DNA of 64,000 nucleotides from Acidobacteriota bacterium (GCA_021324935.1 JAJPIE010000012.1:248001-312000), one strand, 5' to 3'; shown: positions 7,957 through 18,035, counted from the first letter of the stretch. The notes: a model not told the origin generated them from the letters alone. Program-made: numbers and translations.

Positions 7957-9792
7957 CTACCCGGCGGCTTCCTGGCTGGCGCGAATCTCTTGCCAGCGCC
8001 GCGGGCGCTTGTTCGCCTGCAGCACTTTTTTCCGCAGGCGGATCGATTTTGGCGTCACTTCCACGAACTCGTCGTCGGCGATAAATTCAATCGCTTGCTC
8101 CAGGCTGAGCTGGCGATGCGGCACCAGGCGAATCGCCTCGTCGGCCGTGGAGGAACGCATGTTCGTGAGCTTCTTTTCCTTCGTGACGTTCACGTCCATG
8201 TCTTGCTCGCGCGAGTTTTCGCCCACGATCATGCCCTCGTAAACTTCCACGGTTGGGCCGATAAAAAGCTCGCCGCGCTCCTGAATTCCCCAAAGCGCGT
8301 ACGCCGTGGATATGCCGGCGCGATCCGCCACCAGCGCGCCCGTGGGGCGCAGTGCCATGTCCCCGCCATATTCCACCCAGCCTTCAAAAATGGAATGAAT
8401 CAGAGCTGTGCCGCGCGTGTCGGTCAGCAACTGGCTACGCAGTCCTATCAACCCGCGCGAAGGAATCTTGAAGTCCAGGCGCACGCGGCCGGAGCCGTGA
8501 TTGCTCATCTTGAGCATTTCGCCGCGCCGGCTGCCGAGGGTCTCCATGATGATGCCGATATAATTTTCGGGAACGTCGATCACCAGGCGTTCCACCGGCT
8601 CAAGTTTCTTGCCCTTTTCCGTGCGCACCACGATTTCCGGCTTGCCCACCATCAACTCAAAACCTTCGCGACGCATGGTTTCAATCAGAATGGCAAGTTG
8701 CAGCTCACCCCGGCCGAGCACGCGGAATGATTCCGGAGTGTCCGTGTCTTCCACGCGAATCGAGACATTGGTCAGAAGCTCCTTGGCCAGGCGGTCGCGA
8801 AGGTCGCGCGACGTCAGATAGTTTCCCTCACGGCCCGAGAGCGGGCCGGAGTTCACGGAAAAGATCATCGCCAGCGTGGGTTCGTCGATCGTGAGCGGCT
8901 CGAGTGGCTGGGGATTTTCCAGCGATGTAATGCTCTCGCCGATCTGAATGCCTTCGACGCCCGCAATCGCCACGATATCTCCAGCGGCGACCTTATCGGC
9001 TTCATCCCGCTCCAGCCCGCGAAACGTGAAAAGCTTGGTGATTTTCGTGGACTGCAATTTGCCGTCGAGCTTGCTGATGCCGACTTCCTCGCCACGCTTC
9101 AGTGTTCCGTTGAACACGCGGCAGATCGCCAGGCGGCCGAGAAATTCGGAGTAGTCGAGATTGGTCACCTGGAGTTGCAGGACGCCGTCGGCATCGCCGC
9201 TCGGCGCGGGAATCTTGTTGACGATGGCCTCAAAGAGGGGAAGCAAATCTTGGGAACCGTCGCCTACCTTCCAGTGCGCCACGCCTTCGCGTGCATTGGT
9301 GTACACAATCGGAAACTCCAGCTGCTCTTCGGTGGCATCGAGGTCGATGAAAAGGTCGTAAATTTCGTTCAGTACCTCTTCAGGCCGCGCGTCAGGGCGG
9401 TCGATCTTGTTCAGGACGACGACCGGAGGCAGCTTCGCCGCCAGAGCCTTCTGCAAGACATAGCGCGTCTTCGGCAGCGGGCCTTCGCTGGCGTCCACCA
9501 GCATCACTACGCCGTCCACCATTCGCAGCGCGCGTTCCACCTCGCCGCCGAAATCGCTGTGGCCAGGCGTGTCCACGATGTTGATCTTCGTGTCGTGGAA
9601 AAATAGAGCAGTATTCTTGGCCAGAATGGTGATCCCGCGCTCGCGTTCCAGATCGTTGGAGTCCATCACGCGCTCGACCACTTCCTGGTTGGCGCGGAAA
9701 ATTCCGCTTTGGCGGAGCATCGAATCGACAAGTGTCGTCTTGCCGTGGTCCACGTGGGCAATAATCGCGATATTACGAATGTCTTTGTTCAT
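7957..9792 (-). CDS. typA: Translational GTPase TypA/BipA
   Basis: Ribosome-associated GTPase of the EF-G family, involved in 50S assembly and stress or cold adaptation. The P-loop [12 protein letters not shown] lies near the N-terminus, followed by switch [20 protein letters not shown] and the [12 protein letters not shown] guanine-specificity motif. The EF-G-like domains III and V and the BipA-specific C-terminal domain follow. At 611 aa it is full length. A well-formed promoter and a terminator hairpin lie in the leader just upstream and are listed separately. Confidence 0.96.
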   Translation of the reverse strand: MNKDIRNIAIIAHVDHGKTTLVDSMLRQSGIFRANQEVVERVMDSNDLERERGITILAKNTALFFHDTKINIVDTPGHSDFGGEVERALRMVDGVVMLVDASEGPLPKTRYVLQKALAAKLPPVVVLNKIDRPDARPEEVLNEIYDLFIDLDATEEQLEFPIVYTNAREGVAHWKVGDGSQDLLPLFEAIVNKIPAPSGDADGVLQLQVTNLDYSEFLGRLAICRVFNGTLKRGEEVGISKLDGKLQSTKITKLFTFRGLERDEADKVAAGDIVAIAGVEGIQIGESITSLENPQPLEPLTIDEPTLAMIFSVNSGPLSGREGNYLTSRDLRDRLAKELLTNVSIRVEDTDTPESFRVLGRGELQLAILIETMRREGFELMVGKPEIVVRTEKGKKLEPVERLVIDVPENYIGIIMETLGSRRGEMLKMSNHGSGRVRLDFKIPSRGLIGLRSQLLTDTRGTALIHSIFEGWVEYGGDMALRPTGALVADRAGISTAYALWGIQERGELFIGPTVEVYEGMIVGENSREQDMDVNVTKEKKLTNMRSSTADEAIRLVPHRQLSLEQAIEFIADDEFVEVTPKSIRLRKKVLQANKRPRRWQEIRASQEAAG

Positions 9793-9814
9793 TTCCGTTC
9801 AAACGTCTTAAGAC

Positions 9815-9840
9815 AAAAATAGCCCCGACCCGGTCGGGGC
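9815..9840 (-). terminator. Intrinsic terminator-like hairpin inside the typA leader
   Basis: On the minus strand, GCCCCGACC pairs perfectly with GGTCGGGGC around one unpaired base (positions 9840-9822), immediately followed by TATTTTTG. It sits only 23 bp upstream of the typA ATG and downstream of a good promoter, with no gene in between to terminate. Either a short leader RNA ends here or typA expression depends on read-through. Confidence 0.7.
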
Positions 9841-9889
9841 CCAGACGAATCCTTTCCTCTTCAAAGCCGGTGAAGTTCTACAAACCATT

Positions 9890-9918
9890 ATTTTAGCAGA
9901 GGAACGTGAGCGCACCAA
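9890..9918 (-). promoter_or_regulatory. Predicted sigma-70 promoter of typA
   Basis: On the minus strand TTGGTG (9918-9913), a 17-base spacer and TAAAAT (9895-9890) give a good housekeeping-type promoter. The transcript would start near 9883, giving a leader of about 90 nt that contains the hairpin at 9815-9840. Confidence 0.55.
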
Positions 9919-9982
9919 CGGCTGGTCCGCAGTGTGATATGCTCGCGTCGATTTTTTGCATAACTAAGGGGTTTTCCGATCT

Positions 9983-11863
9983 ATGAAGACATTCCAGCGG
10001 ATTCTGATCGCAGCTTCGCTTTTGTGGGCTGTTCGTCCCACCCTCCAAGGGCAGGAGACGGGCCGCCCCGACTTGCCATCGCTGTTCGACAAGCGCGAAG
10101 TGATGATTCCGATGCGGGATGGCGTGAAGCTACACACAGAAATTTACACACCGAAGGACGCGAAACAAACCCTGCCGGTCTTCCTGGAGCGCACGCCCTA
10201 CGGAATTTCCGCCGAAGACAAAGGCTACAGCCACAAACTCTACAATTACGCGCACATGTTCGCCGACGGCTATGTCTTCGTGTTCCAGGATATTCGCGGC
10301 CGCTACGGTTCCGAAGGCCAATTTGTGATGAACCGCCCGGTTCACGATCCCAGCGATTCCAAGGGCATCGATGAAAGCACCGACACTTACGACACTATCG
10401 ACTGGCTGGTGAAAAACGTGCCAAACAACAACGGCCGCGTGGGCATTGCGGGAATTTCCTATGGCGGATTCCTCGCCGCCATGGCGCTGATCAATCCGCA
10501 TCCCGCGCTAAAAGCGGTTTCCGAGCAGGCTTGCATGGGCGATACCTGGATGGGCGACGATTTCTTTCACAACGGCGCTTTTCGGCTGAGCTATGGCTAT
10601 GAATACGCCACGGAAATGGAGACGAACAAGGAGCACTTCCAACTGAAGTTCGACCGCGAGGATTTATACGATTGGTATCTTCACGCAGGGCCGCTCTCCA
10701 ATTTCAACAAGGAATATCTGCACGGAAAAATTCCGTCATGGAACAGTTTTGTCGAGCACCCGGCCTACGACGATTTCTGGAGACGCAAGGCCATTGCTTA
10801 CGCGCTGCATCAGGCAACCGTGCCGAACCTCAATGTAGCCGGTTGGTGGGACCAGGAAGACTTTTACGGTCCCCTGGCCACCTACGCCAATCTTGAAAAG
10901 AACGATGCGGCGCACCTGGACTTTCTGGTGGTTGGCCCCTGGAATCATGGCGGATGGGCACACGGCCCCGGAAATTTCCTCGGGTCCATTCCATTCGGCA
11001 GCAACACCGCGGAGTATTTCCGCAATCAGGTGGAAGCGCCCTGGTTTGCCTTCTATTTGCACGATAAAGGCGCCTTGCCCCTGAAAGAAGCGCTGCTTTT
11101 TCAGACCGGCAGCGATGTCTGGACAAGGTTCGATTCCTGGCCACCAAAGGATGCCCCGATAAAAAGCCTCTATTTCGGAGCCAAGGGAAAACTGAGCTTC
11201 GAGTCGCCAAAAGGCGATTCGGCCGACGCTTTCGATTCCTATATCAGTGATCCCGCGAATCCCGTTCCCTATCGAAACCGTCCAGTCGACGAAACTTATC
11301 CTTCCGACCATCCTGGCCGTTGGTATACATGGTTAGTGCAGGACCAGCGCTTTGTGGAGAACCGGCCTGATGTCCTCACTTGGCAAACCGACGAACTCAC
11401 CGAGGATGTAACCGTCACCGGCGAAGTGACTGCTAGGCTGTTTGCCTCGACTACGGGTTCCGATGCCGACTGGGTGGTCAAACTGATTGATGTTTATCCG
11501 GAAAAGCCCGATTCTGACTTGAATCTCGCGGGCTACGAGCTGATGATCTCCGACGAAATCTTTCGCGGCCGCTATCGCAACTCTTACGAAAAACCGGAGC
11601 CGCTCGTTCCGGGGGAAATCACGCCGTTCACGATCGATCTGCACACCGCGAACCACGTCTTCAAGAAAGGGCACCGCATCATGGTGCAGGTGCAAAGCAC
11701 CTGGTTCCCGCTTTACGATCGGAATCCGCAGAAATTTGTGCCTAATATTTTCGAAGCCAAGGCATCCGATTTTCAGAAGGCCACGGAAAAAATCTATCGC
11801 AACACCAGGTTCCCTTCGCACGTTGAGATTCAGGTTCCGGCCGCTCCGTCCGCAGCCAATTGA
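9983..11863 (+). CDS. Exported CocE/NonD-family (S15) acyl hydrolase
   Basis: Serine hydrolase related to cocaine esterase, alpha-amino-acid ester hydrolase and glutaryl-7-ACA acylase. A signal peptide (about 1-24) is followed by the alpha/beta-hydrolase core with RTPYG, FQDIRGRYGSEG, the nucleophile elbow GISYGG and the late VVGPWNHGGW His region. The C-terminal 200 residues are the jelly-roll domain of the family (EVTARLFASTTGSDADWVVKL). At 626 aa it is full length. It probably cleaves esters or amides of short peptides in the periplasm; substrate unknown. Confidence 0.88.
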   Translation: MKTFQRILIAASLLWAVRPTLQGQETGRPDLPSLFDKREVMIPMRDGVKLHTEIYTPKDAKQTLPVFLERTPYGISAEDKGYSHKLYNYAHMFADGYVFVFQDIRGRYGSEGQFVMNRPVHDPSDSKGIDESTDTYDTIDWLVKNVPNNNGRVGIAGISYGGFLAAMALINPHPALKAVSEQACMGDTWMGDDFFHNGAFRLSYGYEYATEMETNKEHFQLKFDREDLYDWYLHAGPLSNFNKEYLHGKIPSWNSFVEHPAYDDFWRRKAIAYALHQATVPNLNVAGWWDQEDFYGPLATYANLEKNDAAHLDFLVVGPWNHGGWAHGPGNFLGSIPFGSNTAEYFRNQVEAPWFAFYLHDKGALPLKEALLFQTGSDVWTRFDSWPPKDAPIKSLYFGAKGKLSFESPKGDSADAFDSYISDPANPVPYRNRPVDETYPSDHPGRWYTWLVQDQRFVENRPDVLTWQTDELTEDVTVTGEVTARLFASTTGSDADWVVKLIDVYPEKPDSDLNLAGYELMISDEIFRGRYRNSYEKPEPLVPGEITPFTIDLHTANHVFKKGHRIMVQVQSTWFPLYDRNPQKFVPNIFEAKASDFQKATEKIYRNTRFPSHVEIQVPAAPSAAN

Positions 11864-11866
11864 GAT

Positions 11867-12934
11867 TTAACGCTTCGCGGCCATGCTCGCCGGACCCTTG
11901 GAATCACTGGGAATCAGATTCAACACCACCTGAAACCACCAGTTCGGCTGATATCGGATTTGCACCGGGACGCCGCGCAGATCGCCTCGTGTTCCCACCA
12001 GGATGGAAAAGTAGACTTTCTTGCCGGTCAGCTTGTGCGCCGACACAAAATCTAGCTGTGACAGATTCTGATACGCCGTGTCGAGCAGCAGTGTATTGTT
12101 CGGCCCGTGGAGTTGCACGGGTAATTGATCCACTCGCGAGGCATGTTCCAAGGTGAGCGTGTTCTCTTGCGCGTCGTAAACATAACAGCGCGCAATCGGA
12201 GCCTTCTGCCCCTCCAGGGAAACATCAATCAACTCGGCTACCGTCTCCAGAAACTCTTCGGCGCGCGGGCACCGCGAAGTCTCATCCAGTGACCGCACTG
12301 CTTGCGTCGAGCCGTTCAGGCGCTCGATCATGACGGGCTCCGCCTGATCGTAATCATGCAAATTATAATCGGCATCCGACTCCAGATTGGTTACCAGCGA
12401 CACCGCGCGAGCGGGTTCCACGCGGCTCAAGATGCCTGTGAACGAGTGCTGGCTGTGTTCCTGCTCGTGTCTCAACTCCTCCTGCATTTCCCCTGCCGAT
12501 TTCCCCCGCGAGGATTTCATAAACCCAAAGAAAGCGCTGGATGTTACATCTTCCGGGGACGCCGTTTCGAGTAACGGCTTCACATGCCAGGAGATTTCTG
12601 TCCCCGCACCCCAACGGTTGATGGCTCGAGGAGCTTTTGCCGGATCGCTGCCAAACAGCACCTGGATAATTTCCTTGCGCGCGTCCTCGCTTGCTACTCC
12701 ACGGCGGATATAGCCGCCGCCGACATCATCCTTCCCCGCCCAGAAAAAAAGCAGCCGCACTCGGGCGGTCATCTCGTAGTTGTACTGGACAATTCTCTTG
12801 GGCGAGGAGCGGACCCACTCGAGGGCCTCCGCGATAGGTTGGCGATCCGACTTAGGAGAGGAAGCGGCCGGAAGGAGAAAGAGAACAAAAAACAGGCTCA
12901 AACTGGGGAGTCTTGCATTAATTGCGGCCCTCAC
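11867..12934 (-). CDS. Exported protein of unknown function
   Basis: A 355-residue protein starting at a GTG, with a signal peptide (hydrophobic SLSLFFVLFLLPAASS, about residues 11-26). No catalytic motif is recognised. The middle contains an acidic, His-rich stretch (LRHEQEHSQHSF) and the C-terminal part reads as beta-rich (VQIRYQPNWWFQVVLNLIP), like an outer-membrane-lipid or polymer-binding protein. The stop lies three bases from the end of the convergent S15 hydrolase gene, and it is divergent from the PHP/GT4 pair. The start codon is uncertain. Confidence 0.55.
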   Translation of the reverse strand: MRAAINARLPSLSLFFVLFLLPAASSPKSDRQPIAEALEWVRSSPKRIVQYNYEMTARVRLLFFWAGKDDVGGGYIRRGVASEDARKEIIQVLFGSDPAKAPRAINRWGAGTEISWHVKPLLETASPEDVTSSAFFGFMKSSRGKSAGEMQEELRHEQEHSQHSFTGILSRVEPARAVSLVTNLESDADYNLHDYDQAEPVMIERLNGSTQAVRSLDETSRCPRAEEFLETVAELIDVSLEGQKAPIARCYVYDAQENTLTLEHASRVDQLPVQLHGPNNTLLLDTAYQNLSQLDFVSAHKLTGKKVYFSILVGTRGDLRGVPVQIRYQPNWWFQVVLNLIPSDSKGPASMAAKR

Positions 12935-13190
12935 GCGTGGGGGCTTCCCTTCGATTCTTGGGGGATTCGGGTGTGAATCACGGCCGAAAATTAGCGTGAA
13001 GTTGTTACGTGGATTTTACGCGGGCTTGAATCGTCGGGAACTTGTTCCAAGCTCCGCTCTTTTTGTCGAAACCATCGCTGGATTGTGAATGTTGAAACTC
13101 CAGTTACACGTGTGTAATGCGGCCGCCTTAGCCTGGCCCGAGAAAGTACGCTGCGGTTCTGTTGATTCCCATCACGAACGGAGCGTCCTG

Positions 13191-14327
13191 ATGCAGAGCC
13201 CCGTCACGCGGGTCGAACGGTTCCAGGCAGGTTCCAGTCACTATTTCAGGTATCGAAGCGGCGTTTCCCTGCACAGTCATACTATGCACTCGAAGGAAAG
13301 CCTCCGCCGGCTGCCAACCTATATTGAGAAGTTTCCCATCGGCGGCTATATCCTGGAGCGGGAGATGGGCCGCCTGCACCTCTACCAAGGGTGGAATTTC
13401 AACTTCGAAAAATATTATTGGACACCGCCACTCTCGCCCCGGGAAGCCTACGAACTCGAAAGCAATACCATTCAGGAAATACTTGGACTTCAGCCCCTGG
13501 TTTCCCTCACGGACCACGACAATATCGAGGCGGGTCTCCATCTGCGGATGCTCGGACCCACGGAGAATGCGCCGATTTCGGTGGAGTGGACCGCGCCGTT
13601 CGCGGGCAGCGTATTTCACATCGGTGTGCACAATCTTCCGGTCATGCGTGCTACCGAATGGATAAACATGCTGCAGGAATTCACCCTCAATCCGGCAGTG
13701 GAAAAACTCACGGGACTGTTAGCCGGCTTGAATGCGTGCCCCTCTGTGCTCGTCGTGTTGAATCACCCGTATTGGACCGCGGAAAATATCGATCCGCATG
13801 TGCACCTGCGCGCGCTTGTTCTATTCCTGGAAAGGTACAAGCCGCGGATCCACGCTCTTGAACTCAACGGAATGAGGTCCCGCCGGGAAAACCGCGAAGT
13901 CCTTGCGCTCGGAGAGGCGACGAGCATGCCCGTGATTTCCGGCGGTGATCGCCACGGTTGCGAGCCGAACGCCAGCCTGAACCTGACTCGCGCGACAACG
14001 TTTGAGGCCTTCGTCTGGGAAATTCGAGAGGAGCGCCGCAGCGAGATTCTATTGATGCCGCAGTATTTCGATCCGCTGCCGTTGCGCCTCCTGGAGAATA
14101 CGTGGCACGCCCTGGCGGATGCTCCGGGCGAATTCGGCAGAAGCCACTGGATGTCAAGGGTTTTCTTCGAGGAAAACGGCGCGGCCAAGCCGCTCTCCCA
14201 ATTCACCGGGACGCGATTTCACCGCATCGTGGACAAATTTCGATGGTTGCTGGCCCTGGCCGCGAGCCCGACTCTCCGCCCGGCGTTGCGTCTGACGTTT
14301 TTGGGGAACGAAGAAGGAGGGTTATGA
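13191..14327 (+). CDS. PHP-superfamily metal-dependent phosphoesterase
   Basis: Predicted metal-dependent phosphohydrolase. PHP metal-ligand motifs appear in order: LHSHTMHSKE, SLTDHDNIEAG, VLNHPYW and ISGGDRHGCEP. The ATG at 13191 has GGAG seven bases upstream, whereas an earlier ATG at 13089 has none and would add 34 non-conserved residues. The stop overlaps the start of the following glycosyltransferase (ATGA at 14324-14327), so the two are translated together. PHP-like proteins fused or paired with GT4 enzymes suggest removal of phosphate from a sugar or lipid intermediate of the same pathway, which is inference. Confidence 0.8.
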   Translation: MQSPVTRVERFQAGSSHYFRYRSGVSLHSHTMHSKESLRRLPTYIEKFPIGGYILEREMGRLHLYQGWNFNFEKYYWTPPLSPREAYELESNTIQEILGLQPLVSLTDHDNIEAGLHLRMLGPTENAPISVEWTAPFAGSVFHIGVHNLPVMRATEWINMLQEFTLNPAVEKLTGLLAGLNACPSVLVVLNHPYWTAENIDPHVHLRALVLFLERYKPRIHALELNGMRSRRENREVLALGEATSMPVISGGDRHGCEPNASLNLTRATTFEAFVWEIREERRSEILLMPQYFDPLPLRLLENTWHALADAPGEFGRSHWMSRVFFEENGAAKPLSQFTGTRFHRIVDKFRWLLALAASPTLRPALRLTFLGNEEGGL

Positions 14328-15550
14328 CCTCTCCTCCGCGAGTGGCGCTCTTCTGTGAGACGTTCCACGAAATCAATGGGGTGGCGCTCACCGCACGCCA
14401 ACTGGTGAGCTACGCGCAGCGGCACGATTACCCGTTTCTGGCAATCCACGGCGGCCTGACTCCCGGGGCCTGGGACGATGGCAGCGTTCGCCGGATAGAA
14501 CTCAAGCGCGCTTGGCTCAGCATCGGCATCGAGCGCGACCTGCAGTACGACCTTTTTTTCTGGCGATATCTCAACCGGATACGCAAGGAAGTCCTCCTCT
14601 TCCGGCCGGACATGATTCACATTACAAGTCCCGGCGAGCTGGGCCAGTTGGGCGCCTATCTGTGCCACACGATGAACATTCCTTTGGTGGCATCTTGGCA
14701 CACGAATTTCCACCAATTCGCCGCGCGGCGTCTGCAAAAGGCGCTGGGATTTCTGCCAGGAAAGGTGAGCCGCGGCGCCAGTAGTTGGGTGCAGCTTCAG
14801 GGGCTGCGCGTGCAACTCTGGTTTTACGGGTTGGCAAAAGTGACCCTGGCGCCCACGCTGCCGCAAGTGGAATGGCTGGAAAAGATACTCCATCGCCCGT
14901 GTTTTCTGATGTCGCGGGGAGTGGACTGCGAGCAGTTCAATCCTGTTCGCAGGACACAGCATGATGCGGTTCTGCGCATCGGCTTTGTCGGCCGGGTGAC
15001 ACCAGAAAAGGGAGTGAGGCTCCTCGCCAAAATCGAGCCAGCTCTCGAATCCGCGGGAATCCAGAACTTCCGAATTGTCATTGTCGGGGCCGGCAGCGAA
15101 GTCCACTGGCTAAAGAAGCGGCTACGCCACGGCGAGTTTACTGGCGTGCTTCGCGGCGGCGATCTGTCGCGCGCTTACGCGAACATGGATCTGTTCGCGT
15201 TCCCCTCTCGCACGGACACCTTTGGAAACGTCGTCCAGGAAGCCGCCGCCTCGGGCGTGCCTGCCGTCGTAACGAACGAAGGCGGACCAAAGCATCTGGT
15301 TGTACAGGGAGAGACAGGTTTAATCGCCGAGACCGACGAGGAGTTTGTAGCCGGCGTTGTCGATCTCGCACGCGACTCGGAACGCCTGAAGAAAATGGGT
15401 GCTGCCGCGCGACACCGGGTTCTGTGTGCATCCTGGGACAAGGTCTTCGACCAAGTTCATCTCGCCTACCAGTACTGTCTCCAGGGTGCGAACGCCGCTG
15501 CGCCCTTACACGAAGCGCTGGTCACTAAACAAGAAGCACAAGCCCGTTGA
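14324..15550 (+). CDS. GT4-family glycosyltransferase
   Basis: Retaining glycosyltransferase with the GT-B fold, similar in layout to PimB/MgtA-type mannosyltransferases. The N-terminal domain has ALFCETFHEINGVA and WHTNFHQFAARR. The donor-binding half has GRVTPEKGVRLL and the E-x7-E region FPSRTDTFGNVVQEAAASG. The ATG at 14324 has GAAGGAGG just upstream and overlaps the PHP stop; a longer in-frame reading from 14102 lies entirely inside the PHP gene and is rejected. It probably transfers a sugar to a lipid or glycan acceptor. Confidence 0.88.
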   Translation: MTSPPRVALFCETFHEINGVALTARQLVSYAQRHDYPFLAIHGGLTPGAWDDGSVRRIELKRAWLSIGIERDLQYDLFFWRYLNRIRKEVLLFRPDMIHITSPGELGQLGAYLCHTMNIPLVASWHTNFHQFAARRLQKALGFLPGKVSRGASSWVQLQGLRVQLWFYGLAKVTLAPTLPQVEWLEKILHRPCFLMSRGVDCEQFNPVRRTQHDAVLRIGFVGRVTPEKGVRLLAKIEPALESAGIQNFRIVIVGAGSEVHWLKKRLRHGEFTGVLRGGDLSRAYANMDLFAFPSRTDTFGNVVQEAAASGVPAVVTNEGGPKHLVVQGETGLIAETDEEFVAGVVDLARDSERLKKMGAAARHRVLCASWDKVFDQVHLAYQYCLQGANAAAPLHEALVTKQEAQAR

Positions 15551-15562
15551 ATCCGGGTTCTT

Positions 15563-17074
15563 CTATTGTTCCCGAACCGGGATCTCGCCGGCATGAAATT
15601 CCGTCCACGGCCCTGCAACCATATCGCGCAGGTACTCTTCCTGCCAGGCGTAATCGGAATGCGCTGCCAGGAACGGCTTGGCGTGAAAGTCTTCCCCGCA
15701 AGGATGGCCCATGCGCGCAACCAGGCGAAGTTGCTGCGCCATCGTGGAATCCGTAGCCTTGCCCTGCACGGCGCCGCCGGGATAGTTCGGTCCCCATGTC
15801 CAGATCGCTACGCCGCGGGGAGAAGCATCCACGTGGCCGCAGAGCGTCCGTTCGTTCGCTTCTTCCTTTTTCTGATACGAATCGAAGTGATCCCCGAGCA
15901 GCTTTTCGGCAAGCTCCACGTCCAATTTCCCTCTGTTTTCGTTCAGCAATTCTTCCCAGCGCACACGGCGCGCGTTCGGAGAAGTCTCCATGTCATTGGG
16001 GTTGAACTGCGGCGTGTCTTCCTTGATCACCTTTGGATCGCGGGCCCAGTTGGAGCCGGCAAAAACGCCATCTTTCGTGCGCCACAGCTTGTAGGCCTTC
16101 AGGCCCAGTTCCAATTGCGCGATTTCATTCGTCTTGCGGTCACCCAGCAGCCAATCGTTGGCGTAGCCTCCGTTATTCCCATCCAGCATAATTTTTGTGT
16201 ATTCGTCGATGGAACCGGCATATTGCAGCGCCTTTCGTGCGCGGACGAACTCTGCTTTGCCGTTGGGGTCCCAGCCTTCAAACTGGGAAATCGTCGTTTC
16301 GGTGACCATGAGCCCGTCGCTGTTGATGCCGAAATCGTCGTCACTGGCGATGACACCCGGAAAACCATCCATAAGCATCCGGTAGCCGCTCTTTGGCACG
16401 ATGTCGAAAATAATCCTCCAGCGCTCGCCGTTCATATAGCTGGTCCAGTTATTGTGGGCGATCACGATCTTCCCGTCTTTCGTCCAGCTCCCCGTGGCCA
16501 CGAACGCGCTGCAATTTCCGGGGCTCTTCAGATTTGGCGCGTTGGGCGTTTTTTGCTGCTTGTCGAGCCACGGCACGTAGTAGTCCGGCAGTTCCTCGAA
16601 TGCATTGAATGCCACGAGGTCGTAAACGTCGAGCTTCGAGCCAGTGCGCGCGTTCAAACCCTCGGCGATACCTTGCAATTCCTGTTTGTACTCCTCGTCT
16701 ATCTTCGGCCACAGCATTTCCCGCGCGGCCTGGCGAAAAAATGACCAATCGCGCTTCGTGGAGTGCATCATGCCGGCGCTGACTGCCGGGAAGGCATCCT
16801 CTATCTCAGGCGCCAGCAGAAACCCGTGTTGAAATCCGATCGCTTCAGGGGAGCCTTCCAGATGGAGGTATACCCAGCCGCCCTGTTCATAGCGGTACGC
16901 GCCCTTCAGGCGCGGATCATTCGAAGCGGCGCGCTCGCGGGCGTACGCAAGCGTGGCTTCCCGGTCGTTCTTGGCATTTTCGGCATCATTCGTCGAGCGG
17001 CCAACGGCCCACAAAAGTCCCGTGCCCAGCAGCAGCACACTGAGAGCGACAATCCGACGCAGTCCATCCGACAT
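15563..17074 (-). CDS. Exported C45-type / phospholipase B-like Ntn hydrolase
   Basis: A 503-residue protein with an N-terminal signal anchor (RIVALSVLLLGTGLLWAVG). It has the features of autoprocessed N-terminal-nucleophile hydrolases: GFQHGFLLAPEI near residue 80, and the conserved GNCSAFVATGSWTKDGKIV, where the Cys after GN would become the new N-terminal nucleophile after self-cleavage. HNNW and MLMDGFPGVIASDDDFGINSDG follow as in the family. It likely hydrolyses an amide or lipid ester in the periplasm. ATG preceded by GGAG supports the start. Convergent with the GT4 gene, 12 bp apart. Confidence 0.78.
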   Translation of the reverse strand: MSDGLRRIVALSVLLLGTGLLWAVGRSTNDAENAKNDREATLAYARERAASNDPRLKGAYRYEQGGWVYLHLEGSPEAIGFQHGFLLAPEIEDAFPAVSAGMMHSTKRDWSFFRQAAREMLWPKIDEEYKQELQGIAEGLNARTGSKLDVYDLVAFNAFEELPDYYVPWLDKQQKTPNAPNLKSPGNCSAFVATGSWTKDGKIVIAHNNWTSYMNGERWRIIFDIVPKSGYRMLMDGFPGVIASDDDFGINSDGLMVTETTISQFEGWDPNGKAEFVRARKALQYAGSIDEYTKIMLDGNNGGYANDWLLGDRKTNEIAQLELGLKAYKLWRTKDGVFAGSNWARDPKVIKEDTPQFNPNDMETSPNARRVRWEELLNENRGKLDVELAEKLLGDHFDSYQKKEEANERTLCGHVDASPRGVAIWTWGPNYPGGAVQGKATDSTMAQQLRLVARMGHPCGEDFHAKPFLAAHSDYAWQEEYLRDMVAGPWTEFHAGEIPVREQ

Positions 17075-17221
17075 GAAGACTTTCTCCTTAACTGCTTATA
17101 CCCGGCAGGTGTAGTGCATTCACCCCTAAGAATATATAAGTTCCCGCATGGAAGGTGAATATGTCCTCGCCGCGCCCAAGTCCGGGTGGCCACCGCACGG
17201 CGACTTTGGTAAATTCGGAAA

Positions 17222-17992
17222 ATGCTGACGGCCATCACACGTGCGGTAAGTTCTTGCCTGGCGAATTGCGAACTCAGCTTCATCGAACGAAAACCCATTG
17301 ATCTTGAGAAAGCCCGGGCGCAACATCACGCCTACGAAAGAGCGCTGGAGAAACTCGGGGCGAAGGTTATTTCCTTGCCGGAGGAGCCTGATCTGCCGGA
17401 CTCCATGTTCGTTGAGGACCCAGCCCTCGTTCTGGACGAAATCGCGATCATTTGCACGCTGGGCACGGAAACACGCCGTAGGGAAGCGCCTTCGCTTGCC
17501 GCCGAACTCCAGCGCCATCGCAAACTTGCCTACATCAAACTTCCCGGGACACTCGAGGGTGGAGATGTCCTTCGCATCGGGCGCAAGATATTCGTGGGCC
17601 TGACCGCGCGGACGAATGCCGAGGGCATTCGCCAGCTGGCTGTGATCGTCGAGCACTTTGGCTACGACGTGACCGCGGTTCCGGTAACGGGCTGCCTTCA
17701 TCTGAAATCGGCGGTCACCTATCTAGGAAAAAATGTTTTGCTTGGAAATCGCGCTTGGTTCAATTGGAAGCGCTTTGCAGGGTTTGACTGGGTTGATGTG
17801 GACCCATCCGAGCCGCACGCGGGGAATGTTCTGCTGATCGGCGAAACACTCCTTTTTCCCGCTTCCTTCCCGAAGACCCGCGCGCGCATCGAAGCCCGCG
17901 GATTTCACGTGGAATCGCTCGACATTTCCGAACTGCAAAAAGCCGAATCGGCTCTGACTTGCTCCAGTCTTTTATTTGATTCTTCCTGCTGA
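17222..17992 (+). CDS. Dimethylarginine dimethylaminohydrolase-like amidinotransferase-fold hydrolase
   Basis: Member of the guanidino-group modifying enzymes (pentein fold), most like DDAH, which converts N-omega-methylated arginine to citrulline. Motifs: DSMFVEDPAL, LEGGDVLRIG, the catalytic His in GCLHLKSAVTYL and the catalytic Cys near the C-terminus in ALTCSSLLF. The length of 256 aa is typical. It stands alone, with no arginine pathway gene beside it. A strong hairpin terminator follows the stop. Confidence 0.88.
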   Translation: MLTAITRAVSSCLANCELSFIERKPIDLEKARAQHHAYERALEKLGAKVISLPEEPDLPDSMFVEDPALVLDEIAIICTLGTETRRREAPSLAAELQRHRKLAYIKLPGTLEGGDVLRIGRKIFVGLTARTNAEGIRQLAVIVEHFGYDVTAVPVTGCLHLKSAVTYLGKNVLLGNRAWFNWKRFAGFDWVDVDPSEPHAGNVLLIGETLLFPASFPKTRARIEARGFHVESLDISELQKAESALTCSSLLFDSSC

Positions 17993-18035
17993 AAAATTGC
18001 GGCCGCTTCTCGGGGAAGCGGCCGCCTTGGTTTTT
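17992..18035. terminator. Bidirectional rho-independent terminator
   Basis: Perfect 11-bp stem GCGGCCGCTTC / GAAGCGGCCGC (17999-18009 with 18015-18025), 5-base loop. On the plus strand it is followed by CTTGGTTTTT; on the minus strand the flank gives TTTTT as well. It therefore serves both the DDAH-like gene and the convergent lipoprotein gene. Confidence 0.88.

Noticed and set aside
14102-14323. Long N-terminal extension of the GT4 glycosyltransferase
   Set aside because: It overlaps the PHP gene for more than 200 bp; the ATG at 14324 has an excellent ribosome site and starts the conserved fold.
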